Made by a program: the position numbers and the translations under genes. 14,920 nt of DNA from an uncultured Bacilli bacterium (lineage in GTDB: Bacteria > Bacillota_I > Bacilli_A > RF39 > UBA660): positions 1 to 14,920 of the forward strand of contig CANRLQ010000016.1 of NCBI GenBank assembly GCA_947631525.1, given 5' to 3'. Numbering within the stretch: position 1 is the first letter of the stretch; every line of letters begins with the position of its first letter. The notes below the pieces were generated by a model that had not been told where the DNA came from, searched no databases, and worked only from the letters and a program-made list of their open reading frames with translations. Positions 5,905-12,286 of the stretch are shown piece by piece.

Positions 5905-7731
5905 TTATTTTTCTTCAAATTCAGCATCTACCACTGTATCATCTTTTTTAGAATCTTTTTTAGAATCTTCGTTATTTTCTTGTTCAGCTTGAGCTTTTTT
6001 AGCAGCTTCTTCATATACTTTAGTTGCTAAAGCCATAGCTGTTTCTTGTAAAGCATCTTTCTTAGTTTTTATATCATCTAAATTATCTTTTTCTAATGCC
6101 TCTTTTAATTCTTTAATTTGTTTTTCAGCTTTTTCTTTATCCTCATTACTTACTTTATCTCCTAAATCTTTAATTGATTTTTCAGTTTGGAATACTAATT
6201 GTTCTGCTTCATTTTTAGTCTCAGCATCTTGTTTTTTCTTTTCATCGGCTTCTCTATTAGCTTCAGCTTCTTTTACCATTTTATCTATTTCTTCATCTGT
6301 TAAATTAGTAGAAGATGTTATTGTAATAGATTGTTCTTTATTTGTTCCAAGATCTTTAGCTTTAACATTAACAATACCATTAGCATCGATATCAAATGTT
6401 ACTTCGATTTGTGGTACTCCACGTGGAGCGGCAGGTATGTTAGTAAGTTGAAATCTTCCCAATGTTTTGTTATCGCTAGCCATTGGTCTTTCACCTTGAA
6501 GTACATGAATATCAACAGCTGGTTGATTATCAGCAGCAGTTGAGAATACTTGTGATTTACTTGTTGGAATTGTTGTATTTCTTGGAATTAATACTGTACA
6601 AACATTTCCCAAAGTTTCAATTCCAAGTGAAAGTGGTGTTACATCTAGAAGAACAATATCATCAACTTCACCTTGAAGTACTCCACCTTGAATAGCAGCT
6701 CCCATAGCAACTACTTCATCTGGGTTTACTCCTTTTGATGGTTCTTTACCAAGTTCATCTTTGATTAAATCAACTACTTTTGGAATTCTTGTAGATCCAC
6801 CTACTAATAATACTTTATCTATATCATTTTTAGTTAAATCAGCATCTTTTAAAGCTTTTCTAACAGGTTCTAATGTTGAATCTAATAAATCACTTATTAA
6901 ATCTTCAAATTTAGCTTTTGTTAAATTAACTGATAAATGTAGTGGTCCATCTTCTCCTTGTGTAATAAATGGAATAGAAATTTCTGTTTGTGTCATTCCA
7001 CTTAAATCTTTTTTAGCTTTTTCAGCAGAATCCTTTATTCTTTGCATTGCCATTTTATCACTTGATAAATCAATACCATTTTCTTTTTTAAATTCTTCAA
7101 CTAAATAATCCATGATTCTTTGATCAAAATCATCTCCACCTAGATGATTATTACCACTTGTTGATAATACTTCAAATACACCATCACCAAGTTCTAGAAT
7201 TGATACATCAAATGTTCCTCCACCTAAATCATATACTAATACTTTTTCATTTTTATCTTGTTTATCAAGCCCATAAGCTAAAGCTGCAGCTGTTGGTTCA
7301 TTGATAATTCTTTCTACTTCTAATCCTGCAATTTTTCCAGCATCTTTTGTTGCTTGTCTTTGTGAATCATTAAAATAAGCTGGAACTGTAATAACAGCTT
7401 TAGTAACTTTTTCACCTAAATAAGCTTCAGCTGTATTTTTTAAATCAGTTAAAATCATTGCTGAAATTTCTTGTGGTGTATAATCTTTACCATTAACATG
7501 AACTTTTTTATTAGTTCCCATATCTCTTTTAATTGAATAAACTACATCTGGATTTGTAATCATTTGATTTTTAGCTTTTAATCCAACGATTGTTTCTCCA
7601 TTTTTAAATGCTACTACTGATGGAGTAGTTCTACTTCCTTCTGGATTAGCAATTACTTTTGCTTCTCCACCTTCATATACACATACACAACTATTAGTTG
7701 TACCTAAATCAATACCTATTATTTTACTCAT
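5905..7731 (-). CDS. dnaK: Chaperone protein DnaK (Hsp70)
   Basis: ATP-dependent Hsp70 chaperone that binds exposed hydrophobic peptides, with DnaJ and GrpE as partners. Counted from ATG at 7731 it has 608 residues. The nucleotide-binding domain opens with GIDLGTTNS and contains PAYFNDSQRQAT, INEPTAAALAYG and DLGGGTFD. The linker VLLDVTPLSLGIE leads to the substrate-binding domain and helical lid. The extreme C-terminus is charged and Lys/Asp-rich, ending DAEFEEK, close to the usual EEVD-like acidic end. A reading frame three codons longer begins with GTG at 7740, but AGGTG six bases before the ATG marks the true start. It follows grpE by 14 bases and is under HrcA/CIRCE control from the promoter at 9382-9410. 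Confidence 0.98.
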   Translation of the reverse strand: MSKIIGIDLGTTNSCVCVYEGGEAKVIANPEGSRTTPSVVAFKNGETIVGLKAKNQMITNPDVVYSIKRDMGTNKKVHVNGKDYTPQEISAMILTDLKNTAEAYLGEKVTKAVITVPAYFNDSQRQATKDAGKIAGLEVERIINEPTAAALAYGLDKQDKNEKVLVYDLGGGTFDVSILELGDGVFEVLSTSGNNHLGGDDFDQRIMDYLVEEFKKENGIDLSSDKMAMQRIKDSAEKAKKDLSGMTQTEISIPFITQGEDGPLHLSVNLTKAKFEDLISDLLDSTLEPVRKALKDADLTKNDIDKVLLVGGSTRIPKVVDLIKDELGKEPSKGVNPDEVVAMGAAIQGGVLQGEVDDIVLLDVTPLSLGIETLGNVCTVLIPRNTTIPTSKSQVFSTAADNQPAVDIHVLQGERPMASDNKTLGRFQLTNIPAAPRGVPQIEVTFDIDANGIVNVKAKDLGTNKEQSITITSSTNLTDEEIDKMVKEAEANREADEKKKQDAETKNEAEQLVFQTEKSIKDLGDKVSNEDKEKAEKQIKELKEALEKDNLDDIKTKKDALQETAMALATKVYEEAAKKAQAEQENNEDSKKDSKKDDTVVDAEFEEK

Positions 7732-7745
7732 ATTTATCACCTTTC

Positions 7746-8330
7746 CTATTCACTTACTTTAACCATTGCTGGTCTAATAACTTTATCTATTAAAATATAG
7801 CCTTTTCTTAAAACATCAACAACTATTCCTGACTCTTTATCACATTTTTCAGTCATAACAGCTTGATGATATGTTGGGTCAAATGGTTTATTAATACCAT
7901 CAATTGCTTTAACACCATATTTTTCTAATACAGTAATTAAATTCCCATACATCATTTTAAAACCTTCTAAAAATTTCGATACTTCATCATTTAAATTTGT
8001 ATCATCCATTTTTATAGCACTTTCAAAATTATCGATAATTGGAAGCATTTCTAAAATTAATTCTTCATTACAATATTTTAACATTTTAGACAATTCTTCA
8101 TCTTTTCTTCTTCGATAATTTATAAGTTCAGCTTTTTCTCTTAATAATTTATCCTCTAAATTATTTATGGTTTCTAAAGCTTCTTTTAATTCATCCTTTT
8201 TATTCTTTTTCTTTTTTTTATCATTTTTACAATTATTTTCTTTACCATTTTCTTCTTCACAAGATGTACAATTACATTCTTCTTCACATTTTTTGCAATT
8301 GTCGTTTTTTTCTTCTATCTTTTCTTCCAT
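7746..8330 (-). CDS. grpE: Nucleotide exchange factor GrpE with a cysteine-rich N-terminal extension
   Basis: Releases ADP from DnaK to complete the chaperone cycle. The 194 residues hold a long coiled coil (about 45-95, with RRRKDEE) and the C-terminal beta-domain. That domain carries FDPTYHQAV, GIVVDVLRKGY and the VIRPAMVKV ending typical of GrpE. The first 40 residues are unusual: besides the common acidic/lysine-rich disordered composition they contain six cysteines at 12, 15, 19, 21, 24 and 34, a CxxCxxxCxCxxC spacing. This resembles a metal- or redox-binding cluster, though no known domain is recognised. ATG at 8330 has AAAGGAG upstream. It starts 16 bases after hrcA. Confidence 0.95.
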   Translation of the reverse strand: MEEKIEEKNDNCKKCEEECNCTSCEEENGKENNCKNDKKKKKNKKDELKEALETINNLEDKLLREKAELINYRRRKDEELSKMLKYCNEELILEMLPIIDNFESAIKMDDTNLNDEVSKFLEGFKMMYGNLITVLEKYGVKAIDGINKPFDPTYHQAVMTEKCDKESGIVVDVLRKGYILIDKVIRPAMVKVSE

Positions 8331-8346
8331 TGATGTCTCCTTTCAA

Positions 8347-9339
8347 TTACATTCTTTCTATGTTATTTTTTAAATATTCAAGAAGCATAGTAACTCTATC
8401 ATATTCCATTCTCTTAGGACCAATTAAAGCAATTGTTCCTATCTCACCATTAGCATTATATTTAGTTTTAACTATTGTTACATCATCATCAAATTTATTT
8501 TCACTACCTATATATATTTTTATACCATTTTCTTCTTCTTTGATGTTATTAATGAATGATTTATCATCAAACTTTGAAATAATATTTTTTATTTTATCTA
8601 CATCACTATCAAATTCGGGTTGTTTTAATATATTAGATCGACCCTTCATTTTGATGTTTGAATCATTAGTTACATCATTTATAAAATTACAAAAAGCATC
8701 AAACAATTTTCTTTGATAATTTACATTATCACTTATTATTGGTTTTACTTCAAATTCCAACTTAGCATTTACTTCATCAAGTGGTGTTCCTATAACATGT
8801 TTATTTATTAAATCAACTGTTTGTTTTATTTCAAGTGGTGATATTCCTTCATCTATAACAAAATTTCTATTTTCAACATGTCCTTTATCAGTAACAATAA
8901 TTGCTACTAAATTAGTATCAGTAATCGGTATTACTTCAACTTTACTTAAACAATTTTCTTTTGATGAGGAACCTAACGCTACTAAAGTACAACTGGTTAA
9001 ATCTGAAACAATCTCTAAACTTTTTTCAATAGCATCACTTAAAACTAATGATTGATTTTTAAATATTGATTGAAGTTTTAATATATCATTTCCTGTTAAT
9101 TCTTTAGGTACCATGATATTATCAACATAATATCTATAGCCACTTTCACTTGGTACTCTACCAGATGATGTATGTGTTTTTTCTAAATATCCTAATTCTT
9201 CTAAATAACTCATTTCATTTCTAATTGTTGCACTTGAACAATTTAATGTTTGTTCTAATGACTTAGAACTAACTGGCTTAGCTGTTTTGATATATTCCTC
9301 AACAATTAATTTTAATATTTCTACTTGTCGATTATTCAC
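8347..9339 (-). CDS. hrcA: Heat-inducible transcription repressor HrcA
   Basis: Repressor of class I heat-shock genes. It binds CIRCE operators and needs GroEL for activity in known species. From GTG at 9339 it has 330 residues. An N-terminal winged-helix domain (NNRQVEILKLIVEEYIKTAKPV, SSATIRNEMSYLEELGYLEKTHTSSGR) precedes a GAF-like dimerisation and effector domain. The end contains IALIGPKRMEYDRVTMLLEYL, typical of HrcA. A longer frame starts with GTG at 9357, but AAGGAGG lies six bases before the GTG at 9339 and family proteins begin near this point. First gene of the hrcA-grpE-dnaK-pepF-dnaJ unit and autoregulated through the CIRCE pair immediately upstream. Confidence 0.96.
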   Translation of the reverse strand: MNNRQVEILKLIVEEYIKTAKPVSSKSLEQTLNCSSATIRNEMSYLEELGYLEKTHTSSGRVPSESGYRYYVDNIMVPKELTGNDILKLQSIFKNQSLVLSDAIEKSLEIVSDLTSCTLVALGSSSKENCLSKVEVIPITDTNLVAIIVTDKGHVENRNFVIDEGISPLEIKQTVDLINKHVIGTPLDEVNAKLEFEVKPIISDNVNYQRKLFDAFCNFINDVTNDSNIKMKGRSNILKQPEFDSDVDKIKNIISKFDDKSFINNIKEEENGIKIYIGSENKFDDDVTIVKTKYNANGEIGTIALIGPKRMEYDRVTMLLEYLKNNIERM

Positions 9340-9350
9340 AAAACACCTCC

Positions 9351-9377
9351 TTAGCACTCTCTATTATCGACTGCCTA
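9351..9377. promoter_or_regulatory. CIRCE operator 2 (imperfect), over the transcription start and 5' leader
   Basis: On the minus strand, GAGTGCTAA (9351-9359) is a perfect right CIRCE arm. At the standard nine-base spacing, its partner TAGGCAGTC (9369-9377) matches TTAGCACTC at six of nine positions. The element lies just downstream of the -10 box and touches the hrcA ribosome site (AGGAGG, 9346-9351). HrcA bound here would block the start of transcription. Confidence 0.7.
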
Positions 9378-9381
9378 TTTC

Positions 9382-9410
9382 ATTATACTAGTATATGTTA
9401 GCATTGTCAA
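9382..9410 (-). promoter_or_regulatory. Consensus sigma-A promoter of the hrcA operon
   Basis: TTGACA (9405-9410) and TATAAT (9382-9387) are both perfect and are separated by exactly 17 bases on the minus strand. The predicted start is near 9375, giving a leader of about 36 bases to the hrcA GTG. Two CIRCE operators flank it, so it should be strong but tightly repressed. Confidence 0.9.
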
Positions 9411-9424
9411 TATATGAGTGCTAA
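9398..9424. promoter_or_regulatory. CIRCE operator 1 (imperfect), overlapping the -35 box
   Basis: On the minus strand, TTAGCACTC (9416-9424) is a perfect left CIRCE arm. After nine bases comes CAATGCTAA (9398-9406), which matches GAGTGCTAA at seven of nine positions. The -35 hexamer TTGACA lies across the spacer and right arm, so HrcA binding would exclude RNA polymerase. Confidence 0.8.
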
Positions 9425-9452
9425 AAAATAAAAATTTTTTATTTTTTTATTT

Positions 9453-9480
9453 TATAAAAAAAATTACCATAGAGTAATTT
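9453..9480 (-). terminator. Intrinsic terminator of spoIIGA-sigE
   Basis: A seven-bp stem (9474-9480 with 9461-9467) and six-base loop begin at the sigE stop codon. On the minus strand the stem is followed by a run of eight T. It insulates the heat-shock promoter from sporulation transcripts. Confidence 0.7.
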
Positions 9481-10169
9481 CATAATTTCACAATACCTTT
9501 TAGTCTCCTAATAACTTTTTTTTCTATTCTTGAAATATAAGATTGACTTATTCCTAACATATCAGCTACATCCTTTTGAGTTGTTTCCTCATTATTAAAT
9601 AAACCATATCTTAAAATCATGATTTGTCTATCTCTTTCATTTAATTTATTTATTTCTTCCCTAAGTAATGATTTTTCTGTTTCATCCTCTATTCCTTTTG
9701 TAACTAAATCTGGATCTGTACCTAAAATATCTTCTAGATGTAATTCATTACCTTCAGCATCATAACTTAAACTATCTTCAAAGCTAACTTCTCCTCTTCT
9801 TTTTTTATTTTTTCTTAAATACATTAAAATTTCATTATCAATACATCTAGATGCATAAGTTGCTAATTTAATATTTTTATCTAACTTATAAGTATTTACT
9901 CCTTTTATCAAACCAATTGTTCCAATACTTACTAAATCTTCTAAATCTATTTTAGTATTTTCATATTTTTTTGAAAGAAAAACAACTAATCTTAAATTAT
10001 GTTCGATTAATTTATTTCTAGCATCATTATCACCATCCATCGATAATTTTACTAATTCTACTTCCTCTTCTTTGGTTAATGGTGCTGGTAGTTTATCAGC
10101 ACTTCCAATAAAGAAAATATTTCTATCATTTAAAACTTTATATATTAAATTTAGTATTTTTTTTAACAT
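9480..10169 (-). CDS. sigE: Sporulation sigma factor SigE precursor (pro-sigma-E)
   Basis: Early mother-cell sigma factor of endospore formation, made as an inactive, membrane-associated precursor. The 229 residues show an N-terminal pro-region of roughly 20-25 residues ending near NIFFIGSADKLPAPL. This aligns with the VYYIGG...LPPPL processing region of Bacillus subtilis SigE. Region 2 contains NLRLVVFLSKKYENT and DLVSIGTIGLIKGVNTY...KLATYASRCIDNEILMYLR, which binds the -10 element. Region 4 has TQKDVADMLGISQSYISRIEKKVIRRL, the helix-turn-helix for the -35. ATG at 10169 is preceded by GGAGGG, located in the end of spoIIGA one base away. The Tyr pair at the known cleavage site is Phe-Phe here. 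It ends at a strong terminator. No sigG follows, unlike the Bacillus cluster. Confidence 0.95.
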   Translation of the reverse strand: MLKKILNLIYKVLNDRNIFFIGSADKLPAPLTKEEEVELVKLSMDGDNDARNKLIEHNLRLVVFLSKKYENTKIDLEDLVSIGTIGLIKGVNTYKLDKNIKLATYASRCIDNEILMYLRKNKKRRGEVSFEDSLSYDAEGNELHLEDILGTDPDLVTKGIEDETEKSLLREEINKLNERDRQIMILRYGLFNNEETTQKDVADMLGISQSYISRIEKKVIRRLKGIVKL

Positions 10170-10170
10170 T

Positions 10171-10959
10171 TTATCCCTCCAGTACTTTTGGTTGTAACAA
10201 ACAATTAATTCCTTCTAATTTTATTTTAACAGGTGATATACCAAGTAAAACATTTTTCTTTTCACCATAGCCTTCTATGTAAACTTTATCAATGGTAATA
10301 CATTTAATCATCGTATGACTATTAATTGTATCAATTGGCACTAATATATAATCAACTATATCTTTTTCATCTATTTCTTTGTTATCAATTATAATTATAG
10401 GTCTATTTAAGTATGGATCTGTTAATTTATTCCCTGTATCTAAATAAGCATTTAATTTTAATATTTTTTTATTTTTTAAGACTACATCTATTTTATAATA
10501 ATAATTGTAATTGTTCTTCAACTCTTTAGCTTGTCTTATATAAATATATATAATTATTGGTGATAATAGAACTAAAACAATAAAATTTAAACTAAAATTA
10601 TTGTGAAAAAAGATAAGTCCTTCTTGTCTATAAGCAAATTCACAATTTATAAAATATAAAAATCCACCTAAAATAATACTACTTGTATACAAAAATAATA
10701 AATTTTTTAATGTATATTTAATATTCTTAAATGAAAATGTTATTAATGTCATTAAAATACTAATTATTATTTTGATAAAAAATAGTTGAATATTATTTAT
10801 TTTTAAAAATAATATAAATATACTTATTCCACCTATTAATCCTCCTAAAAATATTTTTTTTAATTTTATATTTCTTTTTAAAATAACAGATACACAAAAT
10901 AAAAGTAATGAATCAAATAAAAAATTAATTAAGAAAATAACATCTAAATAGATTTTCAT
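10171..10959 (-). CDS. spoIIGA: Sporulation sigma-E factor-processing peptidase SpoIIGA
   Basis: Membrane aspartic protease that cuts the pro-sequence of SigE after a signal from the forespore (SpoIIR in known species). The 262 residues start with MKIYLDVIFLINFLFDSLLL, the family's usual first helix. There are about five membrane helices up to residue 142. A soluble domain follows with the catalytic DTG at 174-176 in LNAYLDTGNKLTDP, corresponding to the DTGN motif of the B. subtilis enzyme, and late conserved segments GEKKNVLLGISPVKI and LLQPKVLEG. A GGTGAT ribosome site precedes ATG at 10959. Gene order with sigE, only one base apart, is the standard arrangement and ties expression of protease and substrate. 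Confidence 0.92.
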   Translation of the reverse strand: MKIYLDVIFLINFLFDSLLLFCVSVILKRNIKLKKIFLGGLIGGISIFILFLKINNIQLFFIKIIISILMTLITFSFKNIKYTLKNLLFLYTSSIILGGFLYFINCEFAYRQEGLIFFHNNFSLNFIVLVLLSPIIIYIYIRQAKELKNNYNYYYKIDVVLKNKKILKLNAYLDTGNKLTDPYLNRPIIIIDNKEIDEKDIVDYILVPIDTINSHTMIKCITIDKVYIEGYGEKKNVLLGISPVKIKLEGINCLLQPKVLEG

Positions 10960-10974
10960 ATTATCACCAAAATA

Positions 10975-11007
10975 AGTATAAAAAAAACGATAGTTAAAAA
11001 CTGTCGT
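10975..11007 (-). promoter_or_regulatory. Possible Spo0A-type promoter for spoIIGA-sigE
   Basis: TATACT (10975-10980) lies 21 bases from ACGACA (11002-11007), which matches the last four bases of a TTGACA -35. The B. subtilis spoIIG promoter also has an overlong spacer and Spo0A boxes. The reverse of the -35 region, TGTCGTT, partly matches the 0A-box core TGTCGAA. All of this overlaps the yqeY terminator, so the support is modest. Confidence 0.3.
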
Positions 11008-11010
11008 TTT
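10977..11010 (-). terminator. Intrinsic terminator after yqeY
   Basis: A 12-bp stem (10999-11010 with 10984-10995, one internal C-A mismatch on the minus strand) with a three-base loop is followed by eight T. It lies about 30 bases after the yqeY stop. On the plus strand the mismatch becomes a G-U pair. Confidence 0.7.
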
Positions 11011-11040
11011 ATGAATTTTTAATATTTTTTTTATAACTAA

Positions 11041-11484
11041 TTAAATATTATTTAATTTATTTTTAATTATTGAACTAACCTTACCCATATCAGTTCTACC
11101 TTTTAGTTTTGGATTCAATGCATTCATTATTTTCCCCATATCTCTAATACTTGTTGGTTGTATCTCTAAAAAGGTATCCTCTATTATTTTATTTACTTCA
11201 TCTGAAGATAATGGTTCAGGCATATATTCATTCAATATTTCTATTTCAGCATTTGTTTTTTCTACTAAATCAGGTCTATTACCTTTTTCAAACTCAATAA
11301 TTGATTCTTTTCTCATTTTAATTTGTTTATCAATTACTGAAATTATTTCTTCATCATTAAGTTCTCTTTTTTTATTTAATTCTTCCATTTGAATAGAACC
11401 TTTTACCATACGAATTACTGATAAAGCTTCTTTATCTTGTTTTTTCATTGCTGTTTTTAAATCTTCTAATATTCTTTCTTTCAT
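11041..11484 (-). CDS. yqeY: GatB/YqeY domain-containing protein
   Basis: Small helical protein homologous to the C-terminal domain of the GatB amidotransferase subunit. A tRNA-related role is presumed but not established for the family. The 147 residues run from ATG at 11484, beginning MKERILEDLKTAMKKQDKEAL. Conserved features include SVIRMVKGSIQMEE, KQIKMRKESIIEFEKGNRPDL and the C-terminal DMGKIMNALNPKLKGRTDMGKVS, the tRNA-binding tail element shared with GatB. A frame five codons longer begins with TTG at 11499, but AAAGGA lies before the ATG. It follows rpsU, a pairing common in Bacillota, and lies only 13 bases past the rpsU terminator, so it is probably expressed by readthrough. Confidence 0.93.
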   Translation of the reverse strand: MKERILEDLKTAMKKQDKEALSVIRMVKGSIQMEELNKKRELNDEEIISVIDKQIKMRKESIIEFEKGNRPDLVEKTNAEIEILNEYMPEPLSSDEVNKIIEDTFLEIQPTSIRDMGKIMNALNPKLKGRTDMGKVSSIIKNKLNNI

Positions 11485-11497
11485 AATTTTTCCTTTC

Positions 11498-11518
11498 AAA
11501 AAAAGCCTATTGGCTTTT
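11498..11518 (-). terminator. Intrinsic terminator of rpsU
   Basis: A seven-bp stem (11512-11518 with 11501-11507) with three G-C pairs and a four-base loop leads into seven T on the minus strand. It overlaps the rpsU stop codon. It probably sets the level of yqeY below that of the ribosomal protein. Confidence 0.75.
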
Positions 11519-11705
11519 AGTATCTTTCTCTATTACGTCTACGACTATTCTTAATATTTTCCTTCTGTTCTTTTCTTCTTTTTGCTCCTGGTTTTAAATA
11601 ACCTTCTTGTCTTTCACGTACTTTCTTTGAGAGACCAACATTTCTTTGTTTTAATATTCTAAGTGCTCCGTCAACATTACCATTTTTTACTTCTACTTTT
11701 GTCAC
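11517..11705 (-). CDS. rpsU: 30S ribosomal protein S21 (bS21)
   Basis: Small basic protein of the 30S subunit near the mRNA 3' anti-Shine-Dalgarno region. From GTG at 11705 it has 62 residues and starts MTKVEVKNGNVDGALRILKQ. It has the family's KKVRERQEGYLKPGAKRRKE segment and an Arg-rich tail ending NRRRNRERY-like (SRRRNRERY). A frame 21 codons longer opens at 11768, but GGAGGG six bases before the GTG and normal S21 length fix the start. It has its own promoter upstream and a terminator at its stop codon. Confidence 0.95.
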   Translation of the reverse strand: MTKVEVKNGNVDGALRILKQRNVGLSKKVRERQEGYLKPGAKRRKEQKENIKNSRRRNRERY

Positions 11706-11736
11706 TATAATCCCTCCCTTCTTAAGTACTAAAATA

Positions 11737-11765
11737 ATTATATCACTGTTTTTTACAATATACAA
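11737..11765 (-). promoter_or_regulatory. Candidate promoter of rpsU
   Basis: A perfect TATAAT (11737-11742) is preceded by TGTGA-like sequence (AGTGA). At 17 bases there is TTGTAT (11760-11765), sharing TTG with the -35 consensus. The predicted leader is about 25 bases. The -10 is convincing and the -35 weak. Confidence 0.55.
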
Positions 11766-11781
11766 CATATTTTTTTATTAA

Positions 11782-11810
11782 AAAAAGAAAAAAGGTTATA
11801 TAAAAACCTT
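11782..11810 (-). terminator. Intrinsic terminator of the bacteriocin-type operon
   Basis: AAGGTT (minus, 11805-11810) pairs with AACCTT (11792-11797) around a seven-base loop, followed by a U-rich run interrupted by one C. It begins within the stop codon of the last small gene and separates the cassette from rpsU. Confidence 0.65.
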
Positions 11811-11979
11811 ATTTCACACATATTCCTTCTTCTATTAATCTAATATTTGTTCCAATATATCTACCAAATGTGATAACAATTTTAAATAGCACTTCAATTA
11901 ATGGCATTATTATTGGAATTAGTAAAATTATTATAATTGATATTATTATTTTTTTATTTTTTATTAATATATTTAACAT
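11809..11979 (-). CDS. Small membrane peptide sharing its C-terminal motif with the adjacent GG peptide (56 aa)
   Basis: I do not recognise a named family. The 56 codons start at ATG 11979, seven bases inside the end of the preceding peptide gene, so translation is coupled. Residues 1-10 are basic and 11-35 form one long hydrophobic segment rich in Ile/Leu, interrupted by two prolines (LLIPIIMPLIE). There is no double-glycine leader. The tail FGRYIGTNIRLIEEGICVK matches the tail of the upstream exported peptide, LGRSIGTAIRRISTGRLC, at G, R, I, G, T, I, R, I and G, and also ends close to a lone cysteine. Position after the precursor genes and membrane location suggest an immunity protein or a membrane-anchored partner. 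Immunity by mimicry is my inference. It ends at the operon terminator. Confidence 0.7.
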   Translation of the reverse strand: MLNILIKNKKIIISIIIILLIPIIMPLIEVLFKIVITFGRYIGTNIRLIEEGICVK

Positions 11980-12134
11980 AGCCTACCTGTTGATATTCTT
12001 CTAATAGCAGTTCCTATACTTCTTCCTAATTCTAGTAAACTATTAACACCTCTTACAACTGACGATAATAAAGATGCCGAAAATTTTAATCCACCTTGTA
12101 TTTCTAAAAGTTCTGTTTTTTCTAATTCTTTCAT
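11973..12134 (-). CDS. Double-glycine leader peptide, bacteriocin-like precursor B (53 aa)
   Basis: Candidate secreted peptide. The 53 residues start with MKELEKTELLEIQGG, a textbook C39-peptidase leader with hydrophobic positions L4, L9, I12, an acidic residue at 8 and GG at 14-15. The predicted mature part has 38 residues. It is amphipathic and cationic (five or more Arg, one Lys) and ends LGRSIGTAIRRISTGRLC, with a lone terminal cysteine. G-x-x-x-G-type spacing (GRSIG) recalls helix-packing motifs of two-peptide bacteriocins. AGGTG, overlapping the stop of the upstream peptide gene, lies five bases before the ATG at 12134. Its stop overlaps the start of the membrane peptide by seven bases. 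Activity and target cannot be told from sequence. Confidence 0.82.
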   Translation of the reverse strand: MKELEKTELLEIQGGLKFSASLLSSVVRGVNSLLELGRSIGTAIRRISTGRLC

Positions 12135-12142
12135 ATTATCAC

Positions 12143-12286
12143 CTACTTACGACATGCTAATGGTCTTACATAACCATCAATTATTCCTACTATAAATGTA
12201 ACACCTGCTGCTATTAAAGCTGCTGCTCCCCATGAAATTCCACCACCAGTTATATTTTTTAATTCGTTGTTTTTTAAATTAATCAT
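12143..12286 (-). CDS. Double-glycine leader peptide, class II bacteriocin-like precursor C (47 aa)
   Basis: Candidate class II bacteriocin. The 47 residues begin MINLKNNELKNITGG, whose leader positions L4, E8, L9, I12, G14 and G15 coincide exactly with those of the neighbouring precursor. Cutting after GG would leave 32 residues: GISWG, a small-residue and hydrophobic stretch (AAALIAAGVTFIVGI, about 21-35), then IDGYVRPLACRK. A tryptophan near the N-terminus, a central membrane-active helix and a cationic tail with one cysteine (45) fit a pore-forming peptide. ATG at 12286 shares one base with the stop of the accessory gene, and GGAG lies eight bases upstream. No maturation enzyme such as LanM or radical-SAM RiPP protein is nearby, so no extensive modification is expected. 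Confidence 0.85.
   Translation of the reverse strand: MINLKNNELKNITGGGISWGAAALIAAGVTFIVGIIDGYVRPLACRK

Noticed and set aside
6331..7108. Three plus-strand open frames opposite dnaK
   Set aside because: They mirror the dnaK coding sequence, show no family features, and run against the orientation of every real gene.
8167..8716. Plus-strand open frames opposite grpE and hrcA
   Set aside because: They are antisense shadows of Lys/Glu-rich coding sequence, giving poly-Phe/Ser translations.
9351..9424. One single CIRCE palindrome formed by the two perfect half-sites
   Set aside because: The arms are 56 bases apart rather than nine; two imperfect elements at correct spacing explain the sequence better.
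9480..9482. TGA reassigned to tryptophan, as in Mycoplasma
   Set aside because: TGA ends sigE exactly at the family C-terminus with a terminator following, and the tryptophan codon that was read (precursor C) is TGG.
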